NCBI GenBank assembly: GCA_944384505.1
Contig: CALWTQ010000006.1
Location: 1 to 64,000, forward strand
Origin: an uncultured Mediterraneibacter sp.
Lineage (GTDB): Bacteria; Bacillota; Clostridia; Lachnospirales; Lachnospiraceae
Direction: 5' to 3'
Length of the DNA: 64,000 nucleotides
Position numbers and translations under genes: made by a program
Part shown: piece by piece, positions 51,590 to 63,201 of the stretch
How the letters are laid out: each line of letters opens with the position of its first letter
Numbering within the stretch: the first letter of the stretch is position 1
Notes under the pieces: model-generated
Seen by the model: only the letters and a program-made list of their open reading frames with translations
What the model was told of the DNA's origin: nothing
Database searches by the model: none

Positions 51590-53476
51590 ATGGAAAGAAT
51601 AGAGAACAGAGAAGCTCTCGGACAGGTGCGCGAGGCTTCGAAGGCACAGGTTGAAAACAGTAAATGCAGGATTCTGATCTGCGCAGGAACGGGATGTCTG
51701 GCAGGCGGTTCGGGACAGATCTATGACAGGATGTGCGAGCTGGTGAAGGATCATCCGGATGTGGAAGTTCATTTTGGTCCGGAGATCGCGCATGGGGACG
51801 GAGAGATCAGCATCAAGAAGAGCGGATGCCACGGCTTTTGTGAGATGGGACCGCTGATGAGGATCGAGCCCCAGGGAATCCTTTATACAAAGGTACAGCC
51901 TGAGGACTGCGACGCGATTTTTCACAGGACGATTGAGAAGGGGGATGTGATCCGTCACCTCCTCTTTAAGCAGGAAGGAATTGAGTACAAAAGCCAGGAA
52001 GAGATTCCTTTCTACAAGAAACAGACGAGAAATGTTTTGAAAAACTGCGGTCATATTGATTCAGAACATATACAGGAGTACATAGCTACAGGCGGATATA
52101 AGGCGCTGGAAAAGGCGCTCTTCGAAATGAAGCCGGAGGATGTCATTAAAGAAGTGTCTGACTCTAACCTGCGAGGCCGCGGGGGCGGCGGCTTCCCCAC
52201 CGGATACAAGTGGACCCAGGTGGCCCGCCAGCCCGAGCGGGAACGGTACGTTGTCTGTAACGGTGATGAGGGGGATCCGGGCGCGTTTATGGACCGGAGC
52301 ATCATGGAAGGCGATCCGCACAAGATGATCGAGGGAATGATGATCGCGGCATATGCAGTGGGGGCGAAGGAAGGCTACATTTACGTGCGCGCTGAGTACC
52401 CGCTTGCGGTCAGCCGCCTGAAACTGGCCATCGCCCAGGCGGAGGAGTGCGGACTACTCGGGGATCATATCCTGGGGACGGATTTCTCTTTCCGGCTGCA
52501 CATCAACCGGGGAGCGGGAGCGTTCGTCTGCGGAGAGGGAAGCGCCTTGACAGCGTCTATTGAAGGAAACCGGGGCATGCCCCGCGTGAAGCCTCCGCGT
52601 ACAGTGGAACAGGGGCTCTTCGGGAAGCCGACAGTCTTAAATAATGTAGAAACATTCGCTAATGTTCCCATGATTATCATGGAGGGGGCGGACTGGTTCA
52701 AGAGCATTGGTCCGGAGAACAGCCCTGGAACAAAGGCATTTGCCCTGACAGGAAGCGTGAAGCATACAGGGCTTATTGAAGTTCCCATGGGAACCACCCT
52801 CCGGGAGGTTATCTTTGATATCGGAGGCGGAATCAAGGGGGACGGAGAATTCAAAGCTGTCCAGATCGGCGGTCCCTCCGGAGGATGTCTGACAGAGGAT
52901 CATCTGGATGTGAGCCTTGATTTTGATTCTCTGAAGAAGATGGGAGCTATGATCGGATCCGGCGGACTGGTGGTCATGGACAACAATACCTGTATGGTGG
53001 AGGTTGCCCGGTTCTTTATGAACTTCACTCAGAATGAAAGCTGCGGCAAATGTGTGCCCTGCCGTGAGGGTACGAAGCGTATGCTGGAGATCCTGGAACG
53101 GATCGTAGCCGGCAGCGGAAAAATGGAGGATCTGGATCTTCTGGAAGAGCTTGCCACGACGATCACAGAGACGGCATTGTGCGGACTTGGAAAGAGCGCC
53201 GCCCTTCCGGTTATGAGCACGCTGAGATATTTCCGTGACGAGTATATTCAACATGTGGTAGACAAGCACTGCGCTTCTCACACCTGTTCAGCGATGAAAC
53301 GCTACATCATCAGTCCGGACCGGTGCAAGGGCTGTTCTAAGTGCGCAAGGAACTGTCCGGCGGACGCGATCAGCGGAAAGATCAAGGAACCGTTTGTAAT
53401 TGACACTGACAGATGTATTAAGTGCGGCGCATGTGAGAGTTCATGTGCATTCGGCGCAATCCATGTGGAATGGTAG
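51590..53476 (+). CDS. hndC: NADH-binding hydrogenase subunit (HndC/NuoF-like)
   Basis: A 628-aa protein. An N-terminal [2Fe-2S] thioredoxin-like domain (ICAGTGCLAGG, GCHGFCEMGP) precedes the NuoF core, with the FMN/NADH loop GRGGGGFPTGYKW, CNGDEGDPGAFMDR and GEGSALTASIEG, the [4Fe-4S] motif ESCGKCVPCREG, and a C-terminal 2[4Fe-4S] ferredoxin (CKGCSKCARNCP, CIKCGACESSC). It carries NADH oxidation and electron bifurcation. It lies between the other two subunits. Confidence 0.93.
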   Translation: MERIENREALGQVREASKAQVENSKCRILICAGTGCLAGGSGQIYDRMCELVKDHPDVEVHFGPEIAHGDGEISIKKSGCHGFCEMGPLMRIEPQGILYTKVQPEDCDAIFHRTIEKGDVIRHLLFKQEGIEYKSQEEIPFYKKQTRNVLKNCGHIDSEHIQEYIATGGYKALEKALFEMKPEDVIKEVSDSNLRGRGGGGFPTGYKWTQVARQPERERYVVCNGDEGDPGAFMDRSIMEGDPHKMIEGMMIAAYAVGAKEGYIYVRAEYPLAVSRLKLAIAQAEECGLLGDHILGTDFSFRLHINRGAGAFVCGEGSALTASIEGNRGMPRVKPPRTVEQGLFGKPTVLNNVETFANVPMIIMEGADWFKSIGPENSPGTKAFALTGSVKHTGLIEVPMGTTLREVIFDIGGGIKGDGEFKAVQIGGPSGGCLTEDHLDVSLDFDSLKKMGAMIGSGGLVVMDNNTCMVEVARFFMNFTQNESCGKCVPCREGTKRMLEILERIVAGSGKMEDLDLLEELATTITETALCGLGKSAALPVMSTLRYFRDEYIQHVVDKHCASHTCSAMKRYIISPDRCKGCSKCARNCPADAISGKIKEPFVIDTDRCIKCGACESSCAFGAIHVEW

Positions 53477-53488
53477 GAGGAGACAAGC

Positions 53489-55189
53489 ATGAGTTATATG
53501 ACGATAAACAACAGAAGAGTGACTTTTACCAACGAGAAGAACGTGCTGTCCGTCATCCGTAAATCCGGAATCGACCTGCCTACGTTCTGCTATCACTCGG
53601 AGCTGTCCACATACGGCGCGTGCCGCATGTGCGTGGTGGAGGACGACAGAGGAAAAGTCTTCGCGTCCTGTTCGGAAGTTCCGAGAGACGGAATGGTAAT
53701 CTATACAAATACACCCAGGCTGCAACATCACAGAAAGATGATTATCGAGCTGCTTCTGGCAGCCCACTGCCGGGACTGTACGACCTGCGCGAAGAACGGC
53801 GTCTGCACACTGCAGAAACTGTCCCGCCAGCTGGGGATTACAGACGTCCGGTTTGAAAATAATAAGAAACAGCTGCCAAAGGATACGTCTTCCGACTGCG
53901 TGATCCGCGATCCGAATAAATGTATTCTCTGCGGAGACTGTGTGAGAACCTGCGATGAGATCCAGGGACTGGGGATTCTGGATTTTGCGTTCCGCGGCTC
54001 CAAGATGCAGGTGACGCCTGCGTTTAATAAGGACCTGGCGCAGACCGACTGTGTGGGCTGCGGACAGTGCCGCGCAGTCTGTCCTACCGGCGCGATCAGC
54101 ATCAAACAGGATGTGGAGCCTGTATGGGCAGCCCTGGCGGATAAGGATATCCGCGTAGTGGCGCAGATAGCTCCTGCTGTCCGCGTGGCTGTGGGAGATA
54201 AGTTCGGCATTAAGAAAGGGGAAAACACACTGGGACGTCTTGTCGCGGCCCTGAGAAGAATCGGCTTTGACGAAGTATACGACACTAATTTCGGCGCGGA
54301 TCTTACTGTTATGGAGGAGTCAAAAGAGCTGGTAGAGCGCCTGGAATCAGGTGAGAACCTGCCGCTTTTTACTTCCTGCTGTCCGGCCTGGGTGAAGTTC
54401 TGCGAGAACCGCTATCCGGAATTCAGAGGGCACATCTCCAGCTGCAAATCACCTCAGGAGATGTTCGGCACGCTGTTAAAAGAAGAGGCGCGGATGAACG
54501 AAAAGAAGGCGGCCGAAGAGGGAAAGAGCGTCCGGAAGACGGTGGTAGTTTCTATCATGCCATGTACGGCTAAAAAGGCGGAGATCAAACGCCCGGAACA
54601 TTTTACAGAAGGGGAGCAGGATGTGGATTTCGTTTTGACAACCACTGAGATCACCCGTATGATCCAGGAAGCTGGAATCGATCTGGCCCAGGTGCAGCCT
54701 GAGGCGCTTGATATGCCTTTTGGCCTTGCATCCGGAGCAGGCGCTATCTTTGGCGTAACCGGCGGAGTGACAGAGGCTGTCTTAAGACGTCTTGTGAACA
54801 GTAACCGGGCCGAGGATCTGGAAGAGATCAGCTTCACCGGAATACGCGGCGTAGAGGGAATCAAAGAGGCGAAAGTGAATCTGAACGGCAGAGAAGTAAA
54901 GATTGCTGTGGTAAACGGCCTTCACAGCGCGGAAGACCTTCTTGATAAGATGAAAGCTGGAGAGGCGCAGTACGACTTTGTTGAAGTAATGGCCTGCAAG
55001 AGAGGCTGTATTGCCGGAGGCGGCCAGCCGGTGCCGATCGGGCCGAGGACGAAGAAAGCTAGACTGGAGGGAATCTATAAGATCGACAGCATGGCGCAGA
55101 TCAAGCTGTCTAATGAGAATCCGATTATCACGGAAGTGTATGAGGGGATACTCAAAGGAAAAGAACATAAACTGCTGCATAATGATTGA
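53489..55189 (+). CDS. hydA: [FeFe]-hydrogenase catalytic subunit (HndD/HydA-like)
   Basis: A 566-aa protein. An N-terminal [2Fe-2S] domain (CRMCVVE), the His-Cys3 cluster (HCRDCTTCAKNGVC), two ferredoxin-like [4Fe-4S] motifs (CILCGDCVRTC, CVGCGQCRAVCP), then the H-cluster motifs TSCCPAW, MPCTAKK and MACKRGCIAGGG. The third motif has KRG where PGG is common; this variant occurs in NAD-coupled enzymes. Maturation genes HydE, HydF and HydG are not in the window. Confidence 0.94.
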   Translation: MSYMTINNRRVTFTNEKNVLSVIRKSGIDLPTFCYHSELSTYGACRMCVVEDDRGKVFASCSEVPRDGMVIYTNTPRLQHHRKMIIELLLAAHCRDCTTCAKNGVCTLQKLSRQLGITDVRFENNKKQLPKDTSSDCVIRDPNKCILCGDCVRTCDEIQGLGILDFAFRGSKMQVTPAFNKDLAQTDCVGCGQCRAVCPTGAISIKQDVEPVWAALADKDIRVVAQIAPAVRVAVGDKFGIKKGENTLGRLVAALRRIGFDEVYDTNFGADLTVMEESKELVERLESGENLPLFTSCCPAWVKFCENRYPEFRGHISSCKSPQEMFGTLLKEEARMNEKKAAEEGKSVRKTVVVSIMPCTAKKAEIKRPEHFTEGEQDVDFVLTTTEITRMIQEAGIDLAQVQPEALDMPFGLASGAGAIFGVTGGVTEAVLRRLVNSNRAEDLEEISFTGIRGVEGIKEAKVNLNGREVKIAVVNGLHSAEDLLDKMKAGEAQYDFVEVMACKRGCIAGGGQPVPIGPRTKKARLEGIYKIDSMAQIKLSNENPIITEVYEGILKGKEHKLLHND

Positions 55190-55208
55190 TTTAGAAGAGT
55201 AGTTTAAT

Positions 55209-55274
55209 AGCAAAGCGGTACGCCGGGGAAGTCGTTTTATTCAGACAGCCCCGGCGTACTGCTTCACAACAGCT
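55209..55274. terminator. Terminator-like hairpin with conserved loop after the hydrogenase operon
   Basis: Stem GCGGTACGCCGGGG (55215-55228) with CCCCGGCGTACTGC (55249-55262), and AGC/GCT outside. The 20-nt loop AAGTCGTTTTATTCAGACAG is nearly the same as the loop of the apical hairpin of giant fold-back 1. It lies between convergent genes. Confidence 0.6.
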
Positions 55275-55286
55275 GCAATTTGGCGA

Positions 55287-56423
55287 TTAAACCATCAGCA
55301 AAAGCACCGCTGCCCCGGTCAGAATCAGGAGAAAGAGAAGATTCCAGAATGTGAAGATCTTCAGAAAACGGCTGATCTGTCTGGAGTAAGCTCCTGCGCA
55401 GAACTTAAAGGAAATCAGGCTGGCCAGGGAGGCAATAGGGGTGCCGAGCCCGCCCAGGTTCACGGCGGTGAGCAGTGTGGAAAGGTTTTCTGTGAAGCCG
55501 GACAGGAGGATGGCGGCGGGCACGTTGCTGATCACCTGACTGGCAAGGATACCGGTCAAAAGCTCATTTCCCTGTACCAGGGCGCGCAGAAGACTGCTGA
55601 CTTCCGGCAGACGCTTGAGGTTGCCCACGAAGATAAAAAAGCAGACGAAGGTAAGCAGCAGTATATAGTCCACTGACAAAAACAGACGCCGGTTCATCAC
55701 TGCCGTTACCGCCGCCACGCAGAGGAGTATGGGGAGATAACCCACTACTCGGAATACCACCAGCAGGCACAGCGTCAGGCAGAGGAGGAGCGCCAGCAGG
55801 GGAATCTTTGGAATTTTTTCTGTCTCATTCTGCTCCTGCGAAGATTCTGCCGCAAGGATGGGTTCATCCTTCTGAACTGCCAGCACAACTGTCAGCAGAA
55901 TCAGGGAGAGCCCGGCGTAGGGAAGCGCTGCCCGTGCGAATTGGGGCAGGCTCATGCCGGCTGCGGAGTAGAGATACAGATTCTGGGGATTGCCGATGGG
56001 AGTGGCCATGCTGCCTAGGTTAGCGGCGATGGTTTCAAGGGCGACCAGGGTGAGAATCCGGTCTTCCCGTCCGATCCCGCGGGATACCAGCAGGGTAAAC
56101 GGAACAAAGGTGATGAGAGTCACATCATTAGTGATCACCATACTGCTGAAAAAGCATAGCAGGGTCAGTGACAGGGACAGGCCCCGCAGGCTGCCTGTGC
56201 GCCGCAGAAGAATATGCCCCAGCAGTTCGAATATACCCAGAGAGCGGAACCCGGCGACAATGAGCATCAGGCAGAACAAAAGCGCAAGGGTCCGGTAATC
56301 TGAGTAGGCCAGGTATGCTTCGTCCGGCGGCACAACAAGGGCGGTGAGCAGGGCGAGAACGAGGGAAACGCAGAATACAGTCTCCTGTCTGAAGAAGTCG
56401 CGGCATTTTTTCAGTATTCTCAT
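55287..56423 (-). CDS. CitMHS/ArsB-like anion transporter
   Basis: A 378-aa membrane protein with about ten helices. Family features of the ion transporter superfamily are visible: FSSMVITNDVTLITFVPFT and NLGSMATPIGNPQNLYLY in the first half and QVISNVPAAILLSGF in the second, the two inverted substrate loops. It resembles Na+/H+ or dicarboxylate/citrate transporters. It is alone and convergent with the hydrogenase operon, so the substrate is unknown. Confidence 0.85.
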   Translation of the reverse strand: MRILKKCRDFFRQETVFCVSLVLALLTALVVPPDEAYLAYSDYRTLALLFCLMLIVAGFRSLGIFELLGHILLRRTGSLRGLSLSLTLLCFFSSMVITNDVTLITFVPFTLLVSRGIGREDRILTLVALETIAANLGSMATPIGNPQNLYLYSAAGMSLPQFARAALPYAGLSLILLTVVLAVQKDEPILAAESSQEQNETEKIPKIPLLALLLCLTLCLLVVFRVVGYLPILLCVAAVTAVMNRRLFLSVDYILLLTFVCFFIFVGNLKRLPEVSSLLRALVQGNELLTGILASQVISNVPAAILLSGFTENLSTLLTAVNLGGLGTPIASLASLISFKFCAGAYSRQISRFLKIFTFWNLLFLLILTGAAVLLLMV

Positions 56424-56512
56424 AATATAATCCCCCTGTGATGTTCTGATTCGCAGTCATATTCTATCATAATTGCCGGGACGTGAAAATGTTTTCTTTA
56501 CCAGAAGGCATA

Positions 56513-58441
56513 TTATATTTTATTTGCCAGAAGGCTTAAAAAGTTTTCAAAGTCAGTACATTGCTTTAGAAGAACGCAATTTTCCTCTGACGCCAGGAAG
56601 GATGACAGTGTAGCGAAGAGATCTTTAAAAAGCGGCCGGTCTTCGCCTCGCAGTGAGAGGAGGAAAACGAAATCCACCTGATTCTCACCCCAGGGGATGG
56701 AACGCCTGCATATTGCTGCTGCGATAACGGACGTCTGTACGGAGCTGGTATCGCCGGCCAGTGAATGCGGCAGCGCTATATTACTGTAAGCGCTGGAGGA
56801 TACTTTTTCGTGGTAGTAGATTTCATCCCGGAAGCCGGAGTCTGCATAACCGTATTCCTCCATCTTTTCGCAGAGAAAGTCAATGCACTCTTCCCGGGTT
56901 GTAAAGTCGGCAGCCGGAAAGAAAAGTTCTTCTTTAAACAGCCGGTGAAGCTTGCGAAGCAGCTCTTTATTGGAAAGCTTCTGCAGAAGATCGCCTGCTG
57001 TCACAAGTATCTTATCATAATCCTGATGTGTGGGCAGGGTGTGGATCTTGATTTCAGGAATTCCCAGATCTGATCCATTTGGCAGGGTTGTCAGAATCAG
57101 GTCTATTGTTTCAGGATTTTTTATTTGTTCGTATGAAGTGACGATATCTGAAAAATAGAGGATATCTGTCATCTTTTTAATATTCTCTACAATCGATACA
57201 CCCATTTTATAGTAATCATAAATTACAAGAACACAGTTGATCTTCTGGCAAACGCTGTGTGTTTCTTCCATCAGGATTCCCAGATGAAGCGCAATATAGG
57301 AAACCTCGATTTCAGGAAGTGCGGTATTATATTTCCGATTAATGATCGAAGCAATAAATTCCGCGATTACATACAAAAACGGATAATCGTTTTTTATAGT
57401 AATGAAACTGTTTTCAGGCAGCTTAATATGGTGAGATATGCGGTCAAGCAGATTTTTCAGATGAAATGCAAAACGCACCATAAAGCTGTCTCTCTTAAGG
57501 TCTATGCCGTAGACGTCGTGAACAGACAGCGTGATCTCGAGAAGAAGATCCCGGACAGAGGACGGAATGTGCTCTTCGAGCCGGCCGGAATCCAGATTGT
57601 CAATATCAAGCGACACAACCCGCGTGGCCATCAAAAGAGACGCGTCCATGAGCTGTTCGAACGGAAAGTCCGCCGGATAGGCTTTTTTTAATTCGAGATA
57701 GATTTCTTCTATAATACCTCTTACAGGAGCAAGAAGAGTGATTTCATCCGACACGTCCGTCTTGCTCTGGAAGGCCCGCTCCCCTCCGGAAAATGCGGTT
57801 TCTATGCAGATCGCCAGATGGAGAACATAGTTCAGGAGAGAGAAGTCATCCAGAAAACAGGAATGATTCTCCAGGACTTTTTTGACAATCCTGTCAATCT
57901 TTGTAATCTCTGCATGGGTGAAGAAACGCTGCATCGTATGGAGATCAAAATGCGACTGTTTCAACTCCTGATTCAGAAGGGACATAATGAATTTGCGCAC
58001 ATTGCGGTCAGATCCGATGATATACAGCCGGTTATTCTTAGTTTTCAGATAAAGCCCCTGGTCTTTTAAGGCTGCCCGGAGACGGCTGAGCTCGTTGTTT
58101 AAAGTGGCAGGGGATATGAACATTCTGTCGGCCAGTTCATCAAGCGTAGGGTGGGCCGATTTAAGCAGCAGCTCCTGAAGGAGAAAAGACCTCCTTTTTT
58201 CAAAACTGTCAAAAGCGCGGGAAGCCTGGAGCTCCTGCAGCACTTTTCTCGCGCCGGCAGAATCGACACAGCGATATCCCTGATTAGTTGAAATAATTGT
58301 ATTTGGTTCAAAGGAATTTATTTCACTGACATAATTGATGACTGTCCGCCGTGAAATCTCAAGTACATTTTGCAGTTCTCGGGTTGGAACAGTCCTTTTT
58401 TGTGTCAGAAGAAAATCCAGTAAATCGAATCGTTTATCCAT
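56513..58441 (-). CDS. PRD-containing transcriptional regulator with EIIB- and EIIA-like domains (LicR/MtlR type)
   Basis: A 642-aa protein. N-terminal HTH (VPTRELQNVLEISRRTVINY) and a second HTH/Mga-like segment (HPTLDELADRMFISPATLNNE) precede two PRDs (about 165-275 and 285-395), an EIIB-like domain (about 405-490) and an EIIA-like domain (about 500-642, with IALPHSLAG and its His). Phosphorylation of PRD His residues by PTS proteins would set its activity. It is divergent from the cellobiose-class PTS operon, which it probably activates. Confidence 0.88.
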   Translation of the reverse strand: MDKRFDLLDFLLTQKRTVPTRELQNVLEISRRTVINYVSEINSFEPNTIISTNQGYRCVDSAGARKVLQELQASRAFDSFEKRRSFLLQELLLKSAHPTLDELADRMFISPATLNNELSRLRAALKDQGLYLKTKNNRLYIIGSDRNVRKFIMSLLNQELKQSHFDLHTMQRFFTHAEITKIDRIVKKVLENHSCFLDDFSLLNYVLHLAICIETAFSGGERAFQSKTDVSDEITLLAPVRGIIEEIYLELKKAYPADFPFEQLMDASLLMATRVVSLDIDNLDSGRLEEHIPSSVRDLLLEITLSVHDVYGIDLKRDSFMVRFAFHLKNLLDRISHHIKLPENSFITIKNDYPFLYVIAEFIASIINRKYNTALPEIEVSYIALHLGILMEETHSVCQKINCVLVIYDYYKMGVSIVENIKKMTDILYFSDIVTSYEQIKNPETIDLILTTLPNGSDLGIPEIKIHTLPTHQDYDKILVTAGDLLQKLSNKELLRKLHRLFKEELFFPAADFTTREECIDFLCEKMEEYGYADSGFRDEIYYHEKVSSSAYSNIALPHSLAGDTSSVQTSVIAAAICRRSIPWGENQVDFVFLLSLRGEDRPLFKDLFATLSSFLASEENCVLLKQCTDFENFLSLLANKI

Positions 58442-58523
58442 AAGCTCTTCTGTTCCTCCACTCCTTCTAACTTACTATTTTTATCATATATAAAAAGAAA
58501 ATTATCGTAAATCATTGGAATTG

Positions 58524-58565
58524 CACAGGGGCTGTGAAAAACGGAATCTAGATTTTGCTCCTGTG
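58524..58565 (+). promoter_or_regulatory. Hairpin in the PTS operon leader
   Basis: CACAGGGGC (58524-58532) pairs with GCTCCTGTG (58557-58565), one mismatch, in the 171-bp divergent gap and 48 bp before the IIA gene. No T-tract follows. It may be a binding site or leader structure. Confidence 0.45.
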
Positions 58566-58612
58566 GGTGAGTAAACTTTGAGCATAACCAAAAAACAAAA
58601 GGAGGAATGCTT

Positions 58613-58933
58613 ATGGAATGGGAAATGATAATTTGCACAATTATTGCAAATGCAGGAGAAAGTAAAAGCGCTTCTATCGCAGCTATAGAAGCGGCAAGGG
58701 ACGGAAAATTTGACGAGGCGGATCAGCTGATGAAAGAAAGTGAAAAGGCTTATCTCGCCGCGCATGACGCGCATCTTCAGATATTGTCCGCGGAGGGACA
58801 GGAGGAACCGGTGCCTATGACTTTTCTTCTGGTGCATGCGGCAAATCATCTCTCCAACGCAGAGATCGCAAAAGATATGGCGGAACAGTTAATTGCTATT
58901 TTAAGGCAGCAGTTCAGCCATGGAGCTGTATGA
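58613..58933 (+). CDS. PTS lactose/cellobiose-class IIA component
   Basis: A 106-aa protein; ATG at 58613 is chosen since GGAGG lies 7 nt upstream. It has the helical IIA fold with ANAGESKSASIAAIEAAR and the phosphorylated His in LLVHAANHLSNAE. It accepts phosphate from HPr and passes it to IIB. First gene of the operon. Confidence 0.9.
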   Translation: MEWEMIICTIIANAGESKSASIAAIEAARDGKFDEADQLMKESEKAYLAAHDAHLQILSAEGQEEPVPMTFLLVHAANHLSNAEIAKDMAEQLIAILRQQFSHGAV

Positions 58934-58979
58934 GAGAGAAAATCATGCTCGCATGATTTTTCGAACAGGCAGCTCCATG
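58919..58979 (+). other. Hairpin at the 3' end of the IIA gene
   Basis: CATGGAGCTG (58919-58928) pairs with CAGCTCCATG (58970-58979), and AAAATCATGC (58939-58948) with GCATGATTTT (58951-58960), a nested hairpin that includes the IIA stop codon. It could protect the IIA message end or act as a partial terminator. Confidence 0.55.
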
Positions 58980-58984
58980 AGCTG

Positions 58985-59057
58985 AGCGCCCGTTTATGAG
59001 GAAAACAGCGGCGCAGCCGCAGTAAGCACGCAGTGCGGTTTTCCGAATGGCGCGGGC
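58985..59057 (+). repeat. Palindromic element between IIA and IIB
   Basis: GGAAAAC (59000-59006) pairs with GTTTTCC (59038-59044) within outer GCCCG/CGGGC, and GCGGC-GCA-GCCGC forms an inner stem. This GC-rich block differs from its AT-rich neighbours and looks like an inserted interspersed palindrome. Confidence 0.5.
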
Positions 59058-59091
59058 TGAACTTTTACATTTTAAGAAAGGGGATAAAGGT

Positions 59092-59403
59092 ATGTTAAAT
59101 ATTGTATTGTTATGTCAGTTTGGAGCGAGCACAGGGATGCTGGCGGAGCGCATTGAGAAAGCGGCAGCCGCAAAAGGAGAAGAAGCAGTAGTAAATGCCT
59201 ACAGTTTCTCAAAAGTAGGAGAAGTGATAGACGGAGCGGATATTATCCTTCTGGGGCCACAGATCCGTTTTAAGAAAGCGGCATTTGAAAAAGAGTATGC
59301 GGATAAGGGAGTTCCGTTTATGGTGATTGATACTCAGGCTTACGGAATGCTGAATGGAGAAAAGATTTATCAGGATGTGAAGAACGAGATCGAGAAAAAG
59401 TAG
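59092..59403 (+). CDS. PTS cellobiose-class IIB component
   Basis: A 103-aa protein; AAAGGGG precedes the ATG at 59092. The N-terminal loop LLCQFGASTGML holds the phosphorylated Cys8. It transfers phosphate from IIA to the sugar held by IIC. It lies 19 bp before IIC. Confidence 0.92.
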   Translation: MLNIVLLCQFGASTGMLAERIEKAAAAKGEEAVVNAYSFSKVGEVIDGADIILLGPQIRFKKAAFEKEYADKGVPFMVIDTQAYGMLNGEKIYQDVKNEIEKK

Positions 59404-59422
59404 AGGAAAGGAGAAAAAGTTT

Positions 59423-62108
<2,686 letters not shown>

Positions 62109-62142
62109 GGGGATTTTGCGGGAAAGGCAGGGAGAAAAGACA

Positions 62143-63201
62143 ATGGATGAAAGATATGAACAGTTCTGTTCAGGAGAAAACCGGAAGGCCATGCACAGAG
62201 TGTTCTTAAGATTTATAGAGGCGCTGCGGGAGGACCGATTTGAGTGTCTGTCTGAGATCTGTACACAGGACTGCCGGGCTGATTTCAGCACGGTGGGACA
62301 TCTGGCAGGAATTGCAGAGATGCAGAGCAAATTGAAATGGCCCGGTCCTGAAACCAATATATCCAGAGCAACAGTCTGGAACTTTACGGCGCGCAGTAAG
62401 GAGGGAAAAGGGCAGCAGCTCGCTTATGTGCAGTTTATGCGAGGAATAGACGATGGAGAACAGCTCTGGCCGTTTCAGTTCGGCGGAGAGTTCTGCAGCA
62501 GCTTTGTATGCGAGAATGGAGTCTGGAAACTCAGCCGCGTCAGATTTGATCTCTGCTACGAAAAAGGAAATAACCTTTTCGTAAGAGGGCATTGGAGGCT
62601 GATGGATTATGCGAAATATTCCGGGCACGAGCCAATGATAAATGCGGAGCTGGACAATCCGTGGCTGGTAATTCCGGATGACTGTGAGCCTCAGACAGAT
62701 GAGGAACAGATTTTTGAACTGATGTATAAGTATGCGTTCGCTTTTGACCATGGGGATTTCTATTTTCTGCAGACTTTTGTGACAGATGATTTCATGATCA
62801 ACGGCTCTGCCCACAGGAAGGATTACTGGACGATGCCGCTGGAAAGCGGAGACTTCTTCCGGCATAGAAGCGTCAGCGACTTCCTTAGGGATAAGTACCA
62901 TAAAGAAGCGAGAATGATGCACGCGTGCAGGATGAAGAATATAGAGATTAACGGAGATACGGCGGTGGCATATATGCCGAGAGGAGAAGAGCACCGCCTG
63001 AAAAACCGGACGCTGACCCGAGACAATGTACATTCTGTGTTTTCCACGGCTCTGCACTTTATTTATGCAAAAAAGATAAACGGGGAGTGGAAAATGTACA
63101 AGTACAGAATCGAACCGGTCTCGGAACAGATCCCGGTAGAAGACGAGTGTCTTGAGTATCATGAATATCTGCGGGGAGGTGAGAGGGATGCGGTCGTGTA
63201 A
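62143..63201 (+). CDS. Tandem SnoaL/NTF2-like domain protein
   Basis: A 352-aa protein starting MDERYEQFCSGEN; GGGAGAAAAGAC upstream. Two NTF2-like domains: about 12-150 (ending FVCENGVWKLSRVRFDLCYE) and about 190-335 (FELMYKYAFAFDHGDFYFLQ to KINGEWKMYKYRIEPV). No signal peptide. SnoaL folds bind small hydrophobic compounds and sometimes act as isomerases or hydratases. It is in the PTS/GH1 operon, so it may work on the released aglycone. Exact function is unknown. Confidence 0.75.
   Translation: MDERYEQFCSGENRKAMHRVFLRFIEALREDRFECLSEICTQDCRADFSTVGHLAGIAEMQSKLKWPGPETNISRATVWNFTARSKEGKGQQLAYVQFMRGIDDGEQLWPFQFGGEFCSSFVCENGVWKLSRVRFDLCYEKGNNLFVRGHWRLMDYAKYSGHEPMINAELDNPWLVIPDDCEPQTDEEQIFELMYKYAFAFDHGDFYFLQTFVTDDFMINGSAHRKDYWTMPLESGDFFRHRSVSDFLRDKYHKEARMMHACRMKNIEINGDTAVAYMPRGEEHRLKNRTLTRDNVHSVFSTALHFIYAKKINGEWKMYKYRIEPVSEQIPVEDECLEYHEYLRGGERDAVV

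Noticed and set aside
54984..55020. A damaged H-cluster motif in the hydrogenase (KRG for PGG).
   Set aside because: All cluster Cys are present, and this variation is known among NAD-coupled [FeFe]-hydrogenases, so no loss of function is inferred.
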